From contig CALNXQ010000005.1 of NCBI GenBank assembly GCA_942490535.1, forward strand, positions 1,612,001-1,676,000: a stretch of DNA of 64,000 nucleotides, read 5' to 3'. Of the stretch, positions 7,601-17,482 are shown piece by piece. Below the pieces are notes generated by a model, which was not told where the DNA came from, did not search any database, and was given only the letters and a program-made list of their open reading frames with translations. Position 1 is the first letter of the stretch; each line of letters starts with the position of its first letter. The DNA is from JAEINY01 sp942490535. GTDB lineage: Bacteria > Bacteroidota > Bacteroidia > Bacteroidales > Marinilabiliaceae. A program made the position numbers and the translations under genes.

Positions 7601-8809
7601 ATGAAAAAAGGAATAAGCTTACTGGTAATGGTTCTCATCGGTTTCTCTGTGTTGGGGCAGGAAGTCGTATCTTTTAATCCCAATAATAATAGTGCAAGCA
7701 TTAGGCTAAACTGGAATAACAACGTTCCTCGCCTACGAATTGGCGGAGACGGCGTTGGGACACAAAATGGTTTTGACATTCAGACAGTAGGAAGCAGGAG
7801 TTTATTCAGGATTCTCAACAATGGCAGCGTCGGCATCGGAACCGATAGTCCTCTGGCCACCTTTCATATTGAAGGGACAAATTCATTGTTGAGATTATCC
7901 AATGATGTAAATAATTACTTCTATTCAGGCATTGATAACCTTGGCTTGTATTTTGAACAAGTGGCAGGCACTCCCGAAAAAAGTAAAATTCGTTTTCAAA
8001 CACGCAACTCAAATCAAGGACAGTATACACAATTTTTTATTGATGGTGCTAAGGGACAATTCGAGTTTACTAATGGCAATGTCGGTATTGGTACTTCCAC
8101 GCCCGGAGCCAAACTTGAAGTGAATGGAAATGTTTTTTTAAATACTGCAAGTGCCAATTCATCACAAACCAAAGTGAATTCTCCATCATTATTGTTTAGG
8201 TCTTCAGGATATGCGGGTAGAACCAGATATCAATCTTGGCAGGTATTGTCGGAAGGTAAGAGTACATGGGGATCAGGAGACCTAGTTTTTATTAGTAACA
8301 CAGATGGTATGGGCAACAATGAAAGGGTTCGGTTCAGTTCAGAAGGCAACGTCGGTATTGGCACAATTACTCCTGCTTACAAACTAGACGTCTGCGGCAC
8401 CATCCGCGCCAAAGAAGTAAAAGTAGAAGAATTTACCTGTTCCAATGCTTCTTTCAACGGCACCCTGGCCGCCAACCAAATCACCGTCACCACCAACGGC
8501 CAAACCGCCGACTTCGTCTTCGAAGATGATTATGAATTACGCGACCTGCAAGAAGTAGAATCCTTCATCCAAACCAACAAACACCTGCCGGATATCCCCA
8601 GCGCTGCGGCCATGGAAGAAAAGGGTGTGAACTTGGCGGAGATGAATAAATTGTTGTTGCAGAAGATTGAGGAGTTGACGTTGTATGCGATAGTATTAGA
8701 GAAAAGGGATAAGGAGATAATAGATAAGTTGGAAAGGGAGTTGGATAAGCAGAAGCAAGAAATGCAGATGATTAAAGAAATGATTTTAAAATCTAATCTA
8801 AATAAGTAA
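7601..8809 (+). CDS. Secreted tail-fibre-domain protein, paralogue 4
   Basis: 402 residues from the ATG at 7601. An in-frame ATG at 7568 would add 11 residues before the signal peptide MKKGISLLVMVLIGFSVLGQ, so I prefer 7601. VGIG-type motifs lie near residues 77 (GSVGIGTDSPLATFHIEG), 160 (GNVGIGTSTPGAKLEVNG) and 248. The third opens the conserved C-terminal module, here slightly divergent (VGIGTITPAYKLDVCG). The closing coiled coil is about 40 residues. The next paralogue starts 3 bases after the stop, so the two are surely co-transcribed. Confidence 0.85.
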   Translation: MKKGISLLVMVLIGFSVLGQEVVSFNPNNNSASIRLNWNNNVPRLRIGGDGVGTQNGFDIQTVGSRSLFRILNNGSVGIGTDSPLATFHIEGTNSLLRLSNDVNNYFYSGIDNLGLYFEQVAGTPEKSKIRFQTRNSNQGQYTQFFIDGAKGQFEFTNGNVGIGTSTPGAKLEVNGNVFLNTASANSSQTKVNSPSLLFRSSGYAGRTRYQSWQVLSEGKSTWGSGDLVFISNTDGMGNNERVRFSSEGNVGIGTITPAYKLDVCGTIRAKEVKVEEFTCSNASFNGTLAANQITVTTNGQTADFVFEDDYELRDLQEVESFIQTNKHLPDIPSAAAMEEKGVNLAEMNKLLLQKIEELTLYAIVLEKRDKEIIDKLERELDKQKQEMQMIKEMILKSNLNK

Positions 8810-8812
8810 AAA

Positions 8813-10033
8813 ATGAAAAGATTTTTATTGTTAATATTTATTATTAGTTCGTCATATGCTCTATCACAGGAAAAGCTAAATGGTGTTGTTCAAATTGACA
8901 TGGCTAATTCTACTGATAATAGTTCACCAGGCATAACGGTAAAGTTAAATGATGACTTTTTATACGATGGGAAATATTTAAACCATTATGGAATAGGTTT
9001 TCATGATTTTCAAGATAATAGTAGTTCATTGAATGGACGTAATGCATATGTATCAGGTTATTTCGGAGTTGACTTTTTCACTGCAGGCACAAACCGTTTA
9101 AGGCTAAATTACAATGGAAATATTGGTATAGGAACTATAAGTCCGCAATCTAAGTTGCATATTAGGGGTGCAGCCGAAAGTTTGTCTATTCTAAAGCTTG
9201 AGAATGCTACCTGGAAATGTAATCAAGAAACATCAATCGAGTTTTGGAATGGTAGTCACAAAGGAGTGGCAACTTCAAGAATAATATCAAAAATGAATAA
9301 TTGTGGAGATGGTGGCGAAAATATGTTGTTTCAGACTCAATCTCCTTCTTCAGCAAATCCAAATATAACCGAACCATCGACAAAACTAATAATTAAAGCT
9401 GATGGTAAGGTTGGAGTAGGATCAATTAGCTCTAGTAGTTGGTCGGCGAAACTTGTTGTGAATAATTCTAGTGACTATTCAAAAATAATCCAGTTAGGTG
9501 CAGAAGGACCAACAACATGGTTCATGGGAATTGGAGATCAATCGGGCAACTATTTTCACATTGGTGAGAATAGCAATAAACGATTATCAATTTTAAAATC
9601 AAATGGCAACGTCGGCATCGGCACCACCACTCCCGATTACAAACTCGACGTTTGCGGCACCATTCGCGCCAAAGAAGTGAAAGTAGAAGAGTTTACTTGC
9701 TCCAATGCCTCCTTTAACGGCACCCTGGCCGCCAACCAAATCACCCTCACCACCAACGGCCACACCGCTGATTTCGTTTTCCAAGAGGACTACCAATTGC
9801 GTGAGCTCAGCGAAGTAGAAACGTACATTAAAACCAACAAACACTTACCGGATATCCCCAGCGCTGCCGCCATGGAAGAGCAGGGCGTGAACCTGGCGGA
9901 GATGAATAAGCTGTTGTTGCAGAAGATTGAGGAGTTGACGTTGTACATGTTGCAACAGCAGAAAGAAATTGATGAACTGAAGCTGTTTAAGAATGAAATG
10001 ACATCTGAAAATAAATTAGAAAATAACCTATAA
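8813..10033 (+). CDS. Secreted tail-fibre-domain protein, paralogue 5
   Basis: 406 residues. Signal peptide MKRFLLLIFIISSSYALSQ. The front is largely unrelated to the other four, apart from GNIGIGTISPQSKLHIRG near residue 102. The conserved module starts near residue 264 with the two conserved cysteines (KLDVCG and EFTCSNASF) found in all paralogues. The gene starts 3 bases after paralogue 4 and ends 9 bases before the type IX cargo gene. Confidence 0.85.
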   Translation: MKRFLLLIFIISSSYALSQEKLNGVVQIDMANSTDNSSPGITVKLNDDFLYDGKYLNHYGIGFHDFQDNSSSLNGRNAYVSGYFGVDFFTAGTNRLRLNYNGNIGIGTISPQSKLHIRGAAESLSILKLENATWKCNQETSIEFWNGSHKGVATSRIISKMNNCGDGGENMLFQTQSPSSANPNITEPSTKLIIKADGKVGVGSISSSSWSAKLVVNNSSDYSKIIQLGAEGPTTWFMGIGDQSGNYFHIGENSNKRLSILKSNGNVGIGTTTPDYKLDVCGTIRAKEVKVEEFTCSNASFNGTLAANQITLTTNGHTADFVFQEDYQLRELSEVETYIKTNKHLPDIPSAAAMEEQGVNLAEMNKLLLQKIEELTLYMLQQQKEIDELKLFKNEMTSENKLENNL

Positions 10034-10042
10034 CAAATTATT

Positions 10043-11095
10043 ATGAAACGATTACTAGTAACCTTAACGCTGGGGCTGCTGCTGGGAAGTGCGGCAGTCT
10101 GTCAGGATAGGGCAACGGCACCCTATGAAATGACGTTTGAAAATGAGCTGTATTTTGATGAAATACCGGAATGGGAGCAGAGTGGGTTTGGAAGAACTGA
10201 AATTTCAACCGGAGGTGCTTGTGAAGGACTAAAAACAGTGAAAATATGGGCTGATATTGTCATGAATGGGGGAATGGGTACCACCATTAATGATGCAACC
10301 TTGAAGCTGAATTTATCAGAAGGTCAGGAGTATCTATTAGTATTTAACTGGAAAGCTTCCTTTAAAGCTTCGAATAATATTGGTGATGCCTGTAAGAATG
10401 TGTATGAGTTTTATCAGGTATCATATATTCAGGAGAGGAATGAGGAAGGGATCTATATTTCAGATGATGAGGGTATGAATTATATCAAAATTGCTGATTG
10501 GGGGCATCGTTATGATGAGTGGGATTCACAAACTATTAACTTAAGTTCCATGGCTCGTCAAAAGGGTTTGGTTTTGAATAATACTTTTCGAATTAAGTTT
10601 CAATACCATTGTGTCTATGGCACTGAGCTTCCAACATCATGTTTTTATGAAAGGTATTTGGAATTAGACAAAGTGAGTTTAAGTGCCATTTCTTCAGGTG
10701 ATACCGGAGGTGACCTGGGTTATAAAGTGGTGTATGACTACGATCAGGCTGGTAACCGCACCGGTCGTCAGTATGTTGAAATTCCCTTAGCCAATAAATC
10801 AGCCAGAATAAACGCCCCAGATCCTGAGCCCTTTGTTGATCAGGTGGGCGAAAAAGCAATTCAAATTTATCCCAACCCGACTAGGGGTAATTTGAAGATT
10901 AATATTGTTGGTTCCGATGAAGATGTAAATTACCGGTTTGGTTTATATGATATGCAAGGACGCGAGCTGTTAAAAGGGGCAATGAGTGAGTATGGCGAGT
11001 ATCCCATTGAAATGGGGTATTTGAATTCAGGTGTTTATATGTTGATTTTACAGAGTGCTGAAGAAAAATTGACCTACAAAATTATTAAAGAGTAA
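10043..11095 (+). CDS. Type IX secretion cargo protein with an RHS-like motif
   Basis: 350 residues. Signal peptide MKRLLVTLTLGLLLGSAAVCQ, then a beta-rich domain (about 25-225) that looks like a jelly-roll binding module (LNLSEGQEYLLVFNWKA, FRIKFQYHC). VVYDYDQAGNRTGRQ at about 230-246 has the wording of an RHS/YD repeat, although the rest of an RHS protein is absent. Residues about 270-350 are a type A sorting domain (IQIYPNPTRGNLKINI, YDMQGRELLKG, LNSGVYMLIL), which directs proteins to the type IX secretion machinery and the cell surface. It lies 9 bases after paralogue 5 and just before the RHS toxin gene. Confidence 0.85.
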   Translation: MKRLLVTLTLGLLLGSAAVCQDRATAPYEMTFENELYFDEIPEWEQSGFGRTEISTGGACEGLKTVKIWADIVMNGGMGTTINDATLKLNLSEGQEYLLVFNWKASFKASNNIGDACKNVYEFYQVSYIQERNEEGIYISDDEGMNYIKIADWGHRYDEWDSQTINLSSMARQKGLVLNNTFRIKFQYHCVYGTELPTSCFYERYLELDKVSLSAISSGDTGGDLGYKVVYDYDQAGNRTGRQYVEIPLANKSARINAPDPEPFVDQVGEKAIQIYPNPTRGNLKINIVGSDEDVNYRFGLYDMQGRELLKGAMSEYGEYPIEMGYLNSGVYMLILQSAEEKLTYKIIKE

Positions 11096-11141
11096 GTTCT
11101 GTAGTTGAAAAACCAGAATGATAATTAAGAAAATAAGAATA

Positions 11142-14100
11142 ATGAAAGTAATAATGCACAAGATAGTTCTGTTATTTCTGATCAGCTTATCGCTTTTAGA
11201 GATTCAGGCTCAGGAGAATAAACCAAGTTTTATATTAGAGGATCCGCTATCCGGCACGAAAAACTATTTAGCCCGTGATTTTATCAAATTGGGAAAGGGT
11301 TTTAGCTACAAGCCCGGCAACTCATCGGAATCATTTACAGCCCGGCTAGATCAGTGCTTACTTTTTCCACCCACCGAAGGTACCTATAAGACTGAAAATG
11401 GAATCATTACCACCGATCCAACACTGGGTGGCCTGGTAGGGTCCGTTCCCGGGGTTTTTGGGGTGAGTCCAACGGGGGCTGCCACCTACTCCATCCCCAT
11501 TGAGTGTCCGGTTGGCGTCAATGGTATGCAGCCTGCTGTGTCCTTAGTTTACAATAGTCAAGCTGGTAATGGGATTGCCGGTTGGGGTTGGAAGATTGGA
11601 GGTATGTCAATGATAACTCGTGTTTCTATGAACAACTACAATGATGGGATGTCTTCTACTGTTAAGTGGGGTAAAGACAGTCCATTGGCGTTAGATGGAA
11701 ACCGGTTGATTGAGGTAGGAAGGTATGGCGCCGCAGATAGTATTGAATACCGAACCGAAAGTGAGTCCTTTGCAAAAGTAATAGCAGTTGATATTAACAA
11801 TTGGGGGCCTTCATATTTTAAAGTATACTATAAGGACGGAAAAATTGCTTATTACGGGCAAAATGAAAATGCGCTATTTCCATTAAAAAAGACACGGTTT
11901 GTTTCCGGTACATTCTATAATAACATGGGTTGGAGACTGACTAAACTGACTGATCGGGATGGTAATTTTATTGATTATAAGTATGAAGCATTCTCAAAAA
12001 GTAATGAGCTCAGTGAATATCAATATCGAGATCAGCGCCTTTCATCAATAAGTTATGGTGGAAATACAAAGGTAGGTAACACGCATCCAATTACTATTTC
12101 ATTTTTATATGAAGATAGACCTGATAAGATAGATTTTTACATTAATGGATGTAATGTTAGTCAAACTCAACGCTTGAGTAGCATTAGTATTAGTGTGAGT
12201 GGTACAGAAATCAGGAGTTATGGTTTAGATTATAATTCGACAGGCAATTATTCAACATTAGAGAAAGTATCTCTGGATGGAGCTGATGGTGCCACTGTAA
12301 ATCCTACTGTTTTTAGTAGGTCCGGTAACATTGGAAACACGGCATCTATTAATGATATCACAACAATTGAAGAGCCTACCGACAAGGCATTAATGTTTAC
12401 TGTCAGCGCTGATTATACGGGAGATGGAGTGGCTGACATCGGTCAAATGCTGGCTTATTCAGATCATCAGGATCTCACAAAATATGTTTTGAGAGTGTAT
12501 GATCGATATAGGACTAACGGTGGTGCTATTTTCACAAAAAAGCGATCGAAGGATTACGATATGGGAGTAACTATATCTTCATCTTATTTTGGCATTAAAG
12601 AGATGCCTGGAAGTATAGGGGATCGGTTAATGGGTGACTTTTTTAATGACGGGACTCAAAGTATATTGAGTACTAAAAAAGGAATTCATAAAACAGAAAA
12701 TAAACCAATTATTACTTTTCGCTTTACATCGCTTAAAAATCTGGAAGCTGAATCAACGGAATATAAATGGATTTACCAGAGTAGCAATATAAAACCCTTT
12801 CTATCTAGTGGTGAGTTTGATGGTGATATGAGTTCAGATGTGCTTGTCATCCGGGATATCCCTCAAACAATTACGGGTGGTTATAAGTATGATGCAACAC
12901 TATTGTTTAAGCTAGGAACAACGGTAACAGACTTCGAAATTAAGACACCTTCTAAGATTACAGAGATTTTTGTCAATGATTTTAACGGTGATGGCAAAGA
13001 TGATGTGTTTGTGATGATGGAAAATTCCAATGCCTTGCTGTCAAATATTTTTGAAGGAGGATCATCCTACTTTTCGTCAGGTTTGATTGGAAGTACTTCG
13101 CTAATACCAGATCTTGAGGATGGTGATTTATTTGAAATTGGTTATCTAAATGCTGATAATCTACCTGATTTTTTATATAGAGTGGATCGTAATGATTGGA
13201 GATCGGCCATTAATATGGGGGATGGCAATTTTGTTTGCTCTGTTCAAACTATTATTGATTGTGATGATTATAGAAATGGGGATAGAAGAGGCACTGAAAA
13301 AGATCACGACAATGTCTTTATTGTAGATATAAATAAGGATGGTCGCAATGATATTGTTGTTGGGGATGAGCAGTTGGAAGCAGAGTATAGTTGGTTGGGT
13401 TACTTCGAACGTTACAATTATAAGAATACGATTTGGCATACCTATATATCTACTGAACGTGGTTATGAGCTTAGTTCAACTGTAACTGATAAGCAAAGGG
13501 CAGAAGGAAGGTTCCATTGTTTTGGAGATTTTTATGGTAAAGGTGAGCGAAGTTGGATATGTCACAGCAATGTAGATAAATATTTAAAGGTACATGATAC
13601 TGGTTTTCTTCGAGCACACTGGGTTGATGGCATTAAGAATGGATTTGGGCAGACGACTAGCATTTATTATGGAAACTTGAGTTATCAAGAGGAATATTAT
13701 AAGTATAATGCAACGGTTTCGGCTGATTTCAGAGTTTTACGGTCTTCCAGTTATCCTGTTGTTAATAGTTACAATGATGGGCTAAATAATGTATTTGTAT
13801 CTTACGAGAATGGAATTGTTCATACCGGGGGACGTGGTTTTCTAGGTTTCTTAAAGCAGACTTTGAAAAATCGGTTAACTGATATTGAGATAGAGTCTTC
13901 GAATGGTTTTGTAGATGAGGCCTATGCCCGCTTGATACCTGTTTCTGTCGAGCAACGCTATGGCTCCTCACAACCCATCAGCATTCAAAATTACTCGTAT
14001 TCGTTTGTTGAGCTTGATCAGGCGACTAAACGGTTTTTCTTGCGAAAAGATTCCGAATCAACGGAAGATAAGCTGACAATGATTAAAGCCACCAAGGCCT

Positions 14101-17100
14101 TTACGGAGTACGATAAGGATGGTAATCCAAAAAAAATAACGACTTCTTACCGTGGTACAGCCATCACAGAGGTGCAAGCCCTGACCTATGGTTCGTATGG
14201 AACCTGGACTAATTGTGCCAACAAGGTACTCACCTTGAAAACAACTAAGTCGAGGCCTGATGATTCGAAGGATTATATTTTCTCCCAATCATTTACTTAT
14301 GATACTAAAGGTAGGCTTTTGACTCATACAGAGAATCTGGATGGCAATAAAAAACTGGTAACAACCAACAGTGATTTTAATGACTTTGGTTTAGCCAGAC
14401 GTATTGTAACAAGCGTCGCAGCTGATGGCATCTCACAAACCGTAACGCGTGCATTTACCGCTTCCGGTAGGTTTTTGGACTGGGAGAAAAATGATGGTTT
14501 GGAGCAAACCACCGATTATGAATATGACGAAAAGAAAGGGCTGCTGCTGAGCCAGACCAGTAAAGTGGGCTCAACAAAAGTGGGAACGACCAGTTACCAG
14601 TATGATGGTTTCGGGCGCTTGACTCAAACAACATATCCTGATAAGGTTAAGGCCGTTTCGGTGGTGCAATGGGCTGGTGGTTCAGGTCCGACAAATGCTG
14701 CTTTTTATGTCTATACGCAAACATCAGGGCAAGGACCAGTCTGGAAATGGTTGGATAAGTATGGCCGTGAATTGCGCACGGATGGCTATGGTCTCAACGG
14801 CATGGTGTATGTTAGCACAGAATACACCCCGGAAAACTGGCTCTATCGCGTTTCAGAACCCTACTTTGATGAAAGCTCTAAAATTTGGGGCGTTGAGTAT
14901 GGATATGATAATATTGGACGCCAGGAAATAGTGACTACACCTATGGGAGTGACCACTCTTTCCTATGGTGGCATGAGCATCGTAAAAGCATCATTTAATG
15001 GCACGGTAGAAACAATTTTGAACAATGCAGGAGAGCTTGACGAGAGCATTGAAAACGGCAAAAGCGTCAAATATACCTATTGGGCATCGGGTTTGATGAA
15101 AACAGCCACACCTCAAGGGGCTAGTCAATCGGTGGAGATGCATTATGATATAAAGGGGAATCGGACCTCAATTATCGACCCCGATGCGGGGACTATTACA
15201 ACGACCTATAATGGTTTTGGAGAGATACTAACCGAAAGCCGATTAATGCATAGCCAGGATGCGAAAGAACTGGTGACTACCTATGATTATAAACCCAATG
15301 GGTTATTGAATTATGTGAATCGGAACAATGAAATCACGCATTATAAATATGATTCCAAGAATCGCGTTGAATCGGTTTATATTGAAAATAAACATAGCCA
15401 ATCGTTTACATACGATGCCTATGACCGGGTGATTGAAGTGGCTGAAAGCTTACAGAATGATAAATCCTTTACCACCAAAACAGAATACGATGCCTTTGGA
15501 CGTGTGGTTAAAGAGGTGTATCCAACAGGCTATTACATCAAGAATCAGTATGATGAAAATGGCTACTTGACCGGCGTGGTAGATAAAAACGGGAAAAAGG
15601 TTTGGACGGCTATTGAAACAAACGCCCGGGGACAAATGGTACGGGCCAAACATGGCAGCAGGGAAATTTCATATAGTTTTGATAAGCGTGGCTTACCGTC
15701 CACCATTACTTCGGCTGGTATTGTGAGTATGACCTATGACTTTAATGCACAGGGCAATCTGGAATACCGGGCCGATGTATTAACGAACCAAGGTGAAGAG
15801 TTTTTGTATGATGATCAAAATCGATTGATCGATTGGATGTTGTATGAAAACAATGACCTGGTTAAGCTTGGCAATATTACCTATGATACAAAACATGGTA
15901 ATGTGACCAACAAAACCGGTGTGGGTTATACCATGAATTATGGTGAAAACAATCATGGCCCTCATGCCTTAACATCCGTTTCTCATAAACCTGGTACTTT
16001 CCCAAATGCCCACCAAACTGTTGATTACACTGACTTTGGTAAAGTGAAAAACATTACTGAAGGCAATAAGACACTTGATGTGACTTATGGTATTGATAAG
16101 CAAAGACGGAAAAGCAGGTTTGCGGCTAATGGTAGTGAGATGACCCGGTATTACATGCCTAATTACGAGGAAGAAGTTGAAGGCAGCAATACCCGTAAAA
16201 TTCACTACATTAGCGGCGGTAATGGTTTGGCAGCCATTTTTGTGCAAAACGGGGGTAAAGACTCCCTATATTATGCTTACACCGATTACCAGGGTTCTTT
16301 GATAGCCGTAACCGACGAGGCCGGCACTGTGAAAGAGAAGATGGCCTACGACCCTTGGGGCTTGCGCCGAAATGCCAGTGACTGGACGCAGACCTATGCG
16401 GCTACATCCAAGGTCTGGGGAAATCACTATTTTAACCGCGGTTACACCCTGCACGAACACCTGGATGGCTTTGCCCTCATTAACATGAATGGCCGGGTGT
16501 ACGACCCTTTGGTAGCGCGTTTCCTGAGTCCCGATCCATATATTCAAGCCGAAGGCAAGTGGTTGAATTATAACAGGTACGGATATTGCTTTAACAATCC
16601 ATTAATATACACTGACCCCACAGGAGAATATGCCCTGATTGACGATTTAATTGTAATGGGTGTAGGTGGCTTGATTAATCTGGGTGTTAATGCGCTTCAA
16701 GGAAATGTAAACTCTTGGGGGGAAGCAGGTGGATATTTTGCATCTGGTGCTATAGCTGCGGAAGTGACTATATATGCAGGGCCAGTTGCTGGAGGAGCCG
16801 TCCTTGGGGTCGGGAACGACCTGACAACCCAATTAGCACAAAAATCCCGAGGTGAAATAGAAAGTGTAAATTGGAGTCAGACAACATTCTCTGGTTTTAT
16901 GGGAGGTGCAACGGCCTATGTTGGTGGACAAATATCAGGTTTTGCTACTCCTTATGTTTCAGGTTTGACATCTAATATAGCAAGTCCAGTTATTCAAAAT
17001 GCTGTTACGCAAGGTGTGACAAATTCAGCTTCAGGTTTTGTCCTAGGTACAGGGGTATCACTTCTTAATGGTAATGATTTGAACACTGCACTTGGTGATG

Positions 17101-17471
17101 GAGGCCAAGGAGCTTTGTTTGGATTTGGAATGGGGACGATAAGTGGAACTGTTTTTGGGTTTAACTATGCAAGAGATAATAATATAAATCCATGGACCGG
17201 AAAATCATTAGGTGGTTCAACTCCTTTTACAGTAACACCTGATGGTGTTGTTTTGCCAAGAGATGCATATATACCTGATGATTTAATGCAGAATCCATAT
17301 GGTAGACAAGGGAGTTATGGTAGAATGGTTGATGGAAAATTTGTTGAAACCTTACGAATAGACCCTGCGACATCACCAGGGTACAAAGGGCCAAATCAAA
17401 GCCACTTTCATTTAGATGGAGGTAAAAAACACATCTTTGATATTAATAAATGGCCTTGGTGGAATAATTAA
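11142..17471 (+). CDS. Giant SpvB/FG-GAP/RHS polymorphic toxin
   Basis: About 2,109 residues. The ATG at 11142 gives a clean signal peptide (MKVIMHKIVLLFLISLSLLEIQAQ); 11118 is an alternative start. Domain order: an SpvB-like N-domain (GVSPTGAATYSIPIECP, QAGNGIAGWGWKIGG, about 110-165); FG-GAP/VCBS calcium-type repeats (DYTGDGVADIG, DFNGDGKDDVF, DINKDGRNDIV, about 410-750); a long series of YD repeats (about 1050-1760) that should form a shell; and the RHS core VYDPLVARFLSPDPY near 1785. After DPTGEYALIDD come a Gly/Ala-rich pretoxin region and an AT-rich terminal domain of about 80 residues with GVVLPRDAYIPDDL, LRIDPATSPGYKGP and SHFHLDGGKKH. I take the last domain as the toxic tip, possibly a nuclease given its HxH cluster, but I cannot name its family. 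Confidence 0.9.
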   Translation: MKVIMHKIVLLFLISLSLLEIQAQENKPSFILEDPLSGTKNYLARDFIKLGKGFSYKPGNSSESFTARLDQCLLFPPTEGTYKTENGIITTDPTLGGLVGSVPGVFGVSPTGAATYSIPIECPVGVNGMQPAVSLVYNSQAGNGIAGWGWKIGGMSMITRVSMNNYNDGMSSTVKWGKDSPLALDGNRLIEVGRYGAADSIEYRTESESFAKVIAVDINNWGPSYFKVYYKDGKIAYYGQNENALFPLKKTRFVSGTFYNNMGWRLTKLTDRDGNFIDYKYEAFSKSNELSEYQYRDQRLSSISYGGNTKVGNTHPITISFLYEDRPDKIDFYINGCNVSQTQRLSSISISVSGTEIRSYGLDYNSTGNYSTLEKVSLDGADGATVNPTVFSRSGNIGNTASINDITTIEEPTDKALMFTVSADYTGDGVADIGQMLAYSDHQDLTKYVLRVYDRYRTNGGAIFTKKRSKDYDMGVTISSSYFGIKEMPGSIGDRLMGDFFNDGTQSILSTKKGIHKTENKPIITFRFTSLKNLEAESTEYKWIYQSSNIKPFLSSGEFDGDMSSDVLVIRDIPQTITGGYKYDATLLFKLGTTVTDFEIKTPSKITEIFVNDFNGDGKDDVFVMMENSNALLSNIFEGGSSYFSSGLIGSTSLIPDLEDGDLFEIGYLNADNLPDFLYRVDRNDWRSAINMGDGNFVCSVQTIIDCDDYRNGDRRGTEKDHDNVFIVDINKDGRNDIVVGDEQLEAEYSWLGYFERYNYKNTIWHTYISTERGYELSSTVTDKQRAEGRFHCFGDFYGKGERSWICHSNVDKYLKVHDTGFLRAHWVDGIKNGFGQTTSIYYGNLSYQEEYYKYNATVSADFRVLRSSSYPVVNSYNDGLNNVFVSYENGIVHTGGRGFLGFLKQTLKNRLTDIEIESSNGFVDEAYARLIPVSVEQRYGSSQPISIQNYSYSFVELDQATKRFFLRKDSESTEDKLTMIKATKAFTEYDKDGNPKKITTSYRGTAITEVQALTYGSYGTWTNCANKVLTLKTTKSRPDDSKDYIFSQSFTYDTKGRLLTHTENLDGNKKLVTTNSDFNDFGLARRIVTSVAADGISQTVTRAFTASGRFLDWEKNDGLEQTTDYEYDEKKGLLLSQTSKVGSTKVGTTSYQYDGFGRLTQTTYPDKVKAVSVVQWAGGSGPTNAAFYVYTQTSGQGPVWKWLDKYGRELRTDGYGLNGMVYVSTEYTPENWLYRVSEPYFDESSKIWGVEYGYDNIGRQEIVTTPMGVTTLSYGGMSIVKASFNGTVETILNNAGELDESIENGKSVKYTYWASGLMKTATPQGASQSVEMHYDIKGNRTSIIDPDAGTITTTYNGFGEILTESRLMHSQDAKELVTTYDYKPNGLLNYVNRNNEITHYKYDSKNRVESVYIENKHSQSFTYDAYDRVIEVAESLQNDKSFTTKTEYDAFGRVVKEVYPTGYYIKNQYDENGYLTGVVDKNGKKVWTAIETNARGQMVRAKHGSREISYSFDKRGLPSTITSAGIVSMTYDFNAQGNLEYRADVLTNQGEEFLYDDQNRLIDWMLYENNDLVKLGNITYDTKHGNVTNKTGVGYTMNYGENNHGPHALTSVSHKPGTFPNAHQTVDYTDFGKVKNITEGNKTLDVTYGIDKQRRKSRFAANGSEMTRYYMPNYEEEVEGSNTRKIHYISGGNGLAAIFVQNGGKDSLYYAYTDYQGSLIAVTDEAGTVKEKMAYDPWGLRRNASDWTQTYAATSKVWGNHYFNRGYTLHEHLDGFALINMNGRVYDPLVARFLSPDPYIQAEGKWLNYNRYGYCFNNPLIYTDPTGEYALIDDLIVMGVGGLINLGVNALQGNVNSWGEAGGYFASGAIAAEVTIYAGPVAGGAVLGVGNDLTTQLAQKSRGEIESVNWSQTTFSGFMGGATAYVGGQISGFATPYVSGLTSNIASPVIQNAVTQGVTNSASGFVLGTGVSLLNGNDLNTALGDGGQGALFGFGMGTISGTVFGFNYARDNNINPWTGKSLGGSTPFTVTPDGVVLPRDAYIPDDLMQNPYGRQGSYGRMVDGKFVETLRIDPATSPGYKGPNQSHFHLDGGKKHIFDINKWPWWNN

Positions 17472-17482
17472 AAGAATCTAAA

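Larger units (their letters stand above)
4025..9950 (+). repeat. Five near-identical C-terminal modules of about 345 bp
   Basis: Copies lie at about 4025-4370, 5541-5881, 6955-7300, 8346-8690 and 9605-9950. All start within a codon or two of GGNAACGTCGG and run through the codons for HLPDIPSAAAMEE to IEELTLY. They differ mainly at scattered single bases. The sequence on the 5' side is unrelated or only loosely similar and much richer in A+T. The 3' side diverges after the shared IEELTLY codons. Confidence 0.9.

Noticed and set aside
3303..10033. Diversity-generating retroelement acting on the tail-fibre genes
   Set aside because: No reverse transcriptase or template/variable repeat pair is present, and the differences are whole-domain swaps, not adenine-directed substitutions.
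3303..17471. Phage tail or extracellular contractile injection system
   Set aside because: The tail-fibre-like proteins have signal peptides, and no sheath, tube, baseplate or AAA ATPase genes occur nearby.
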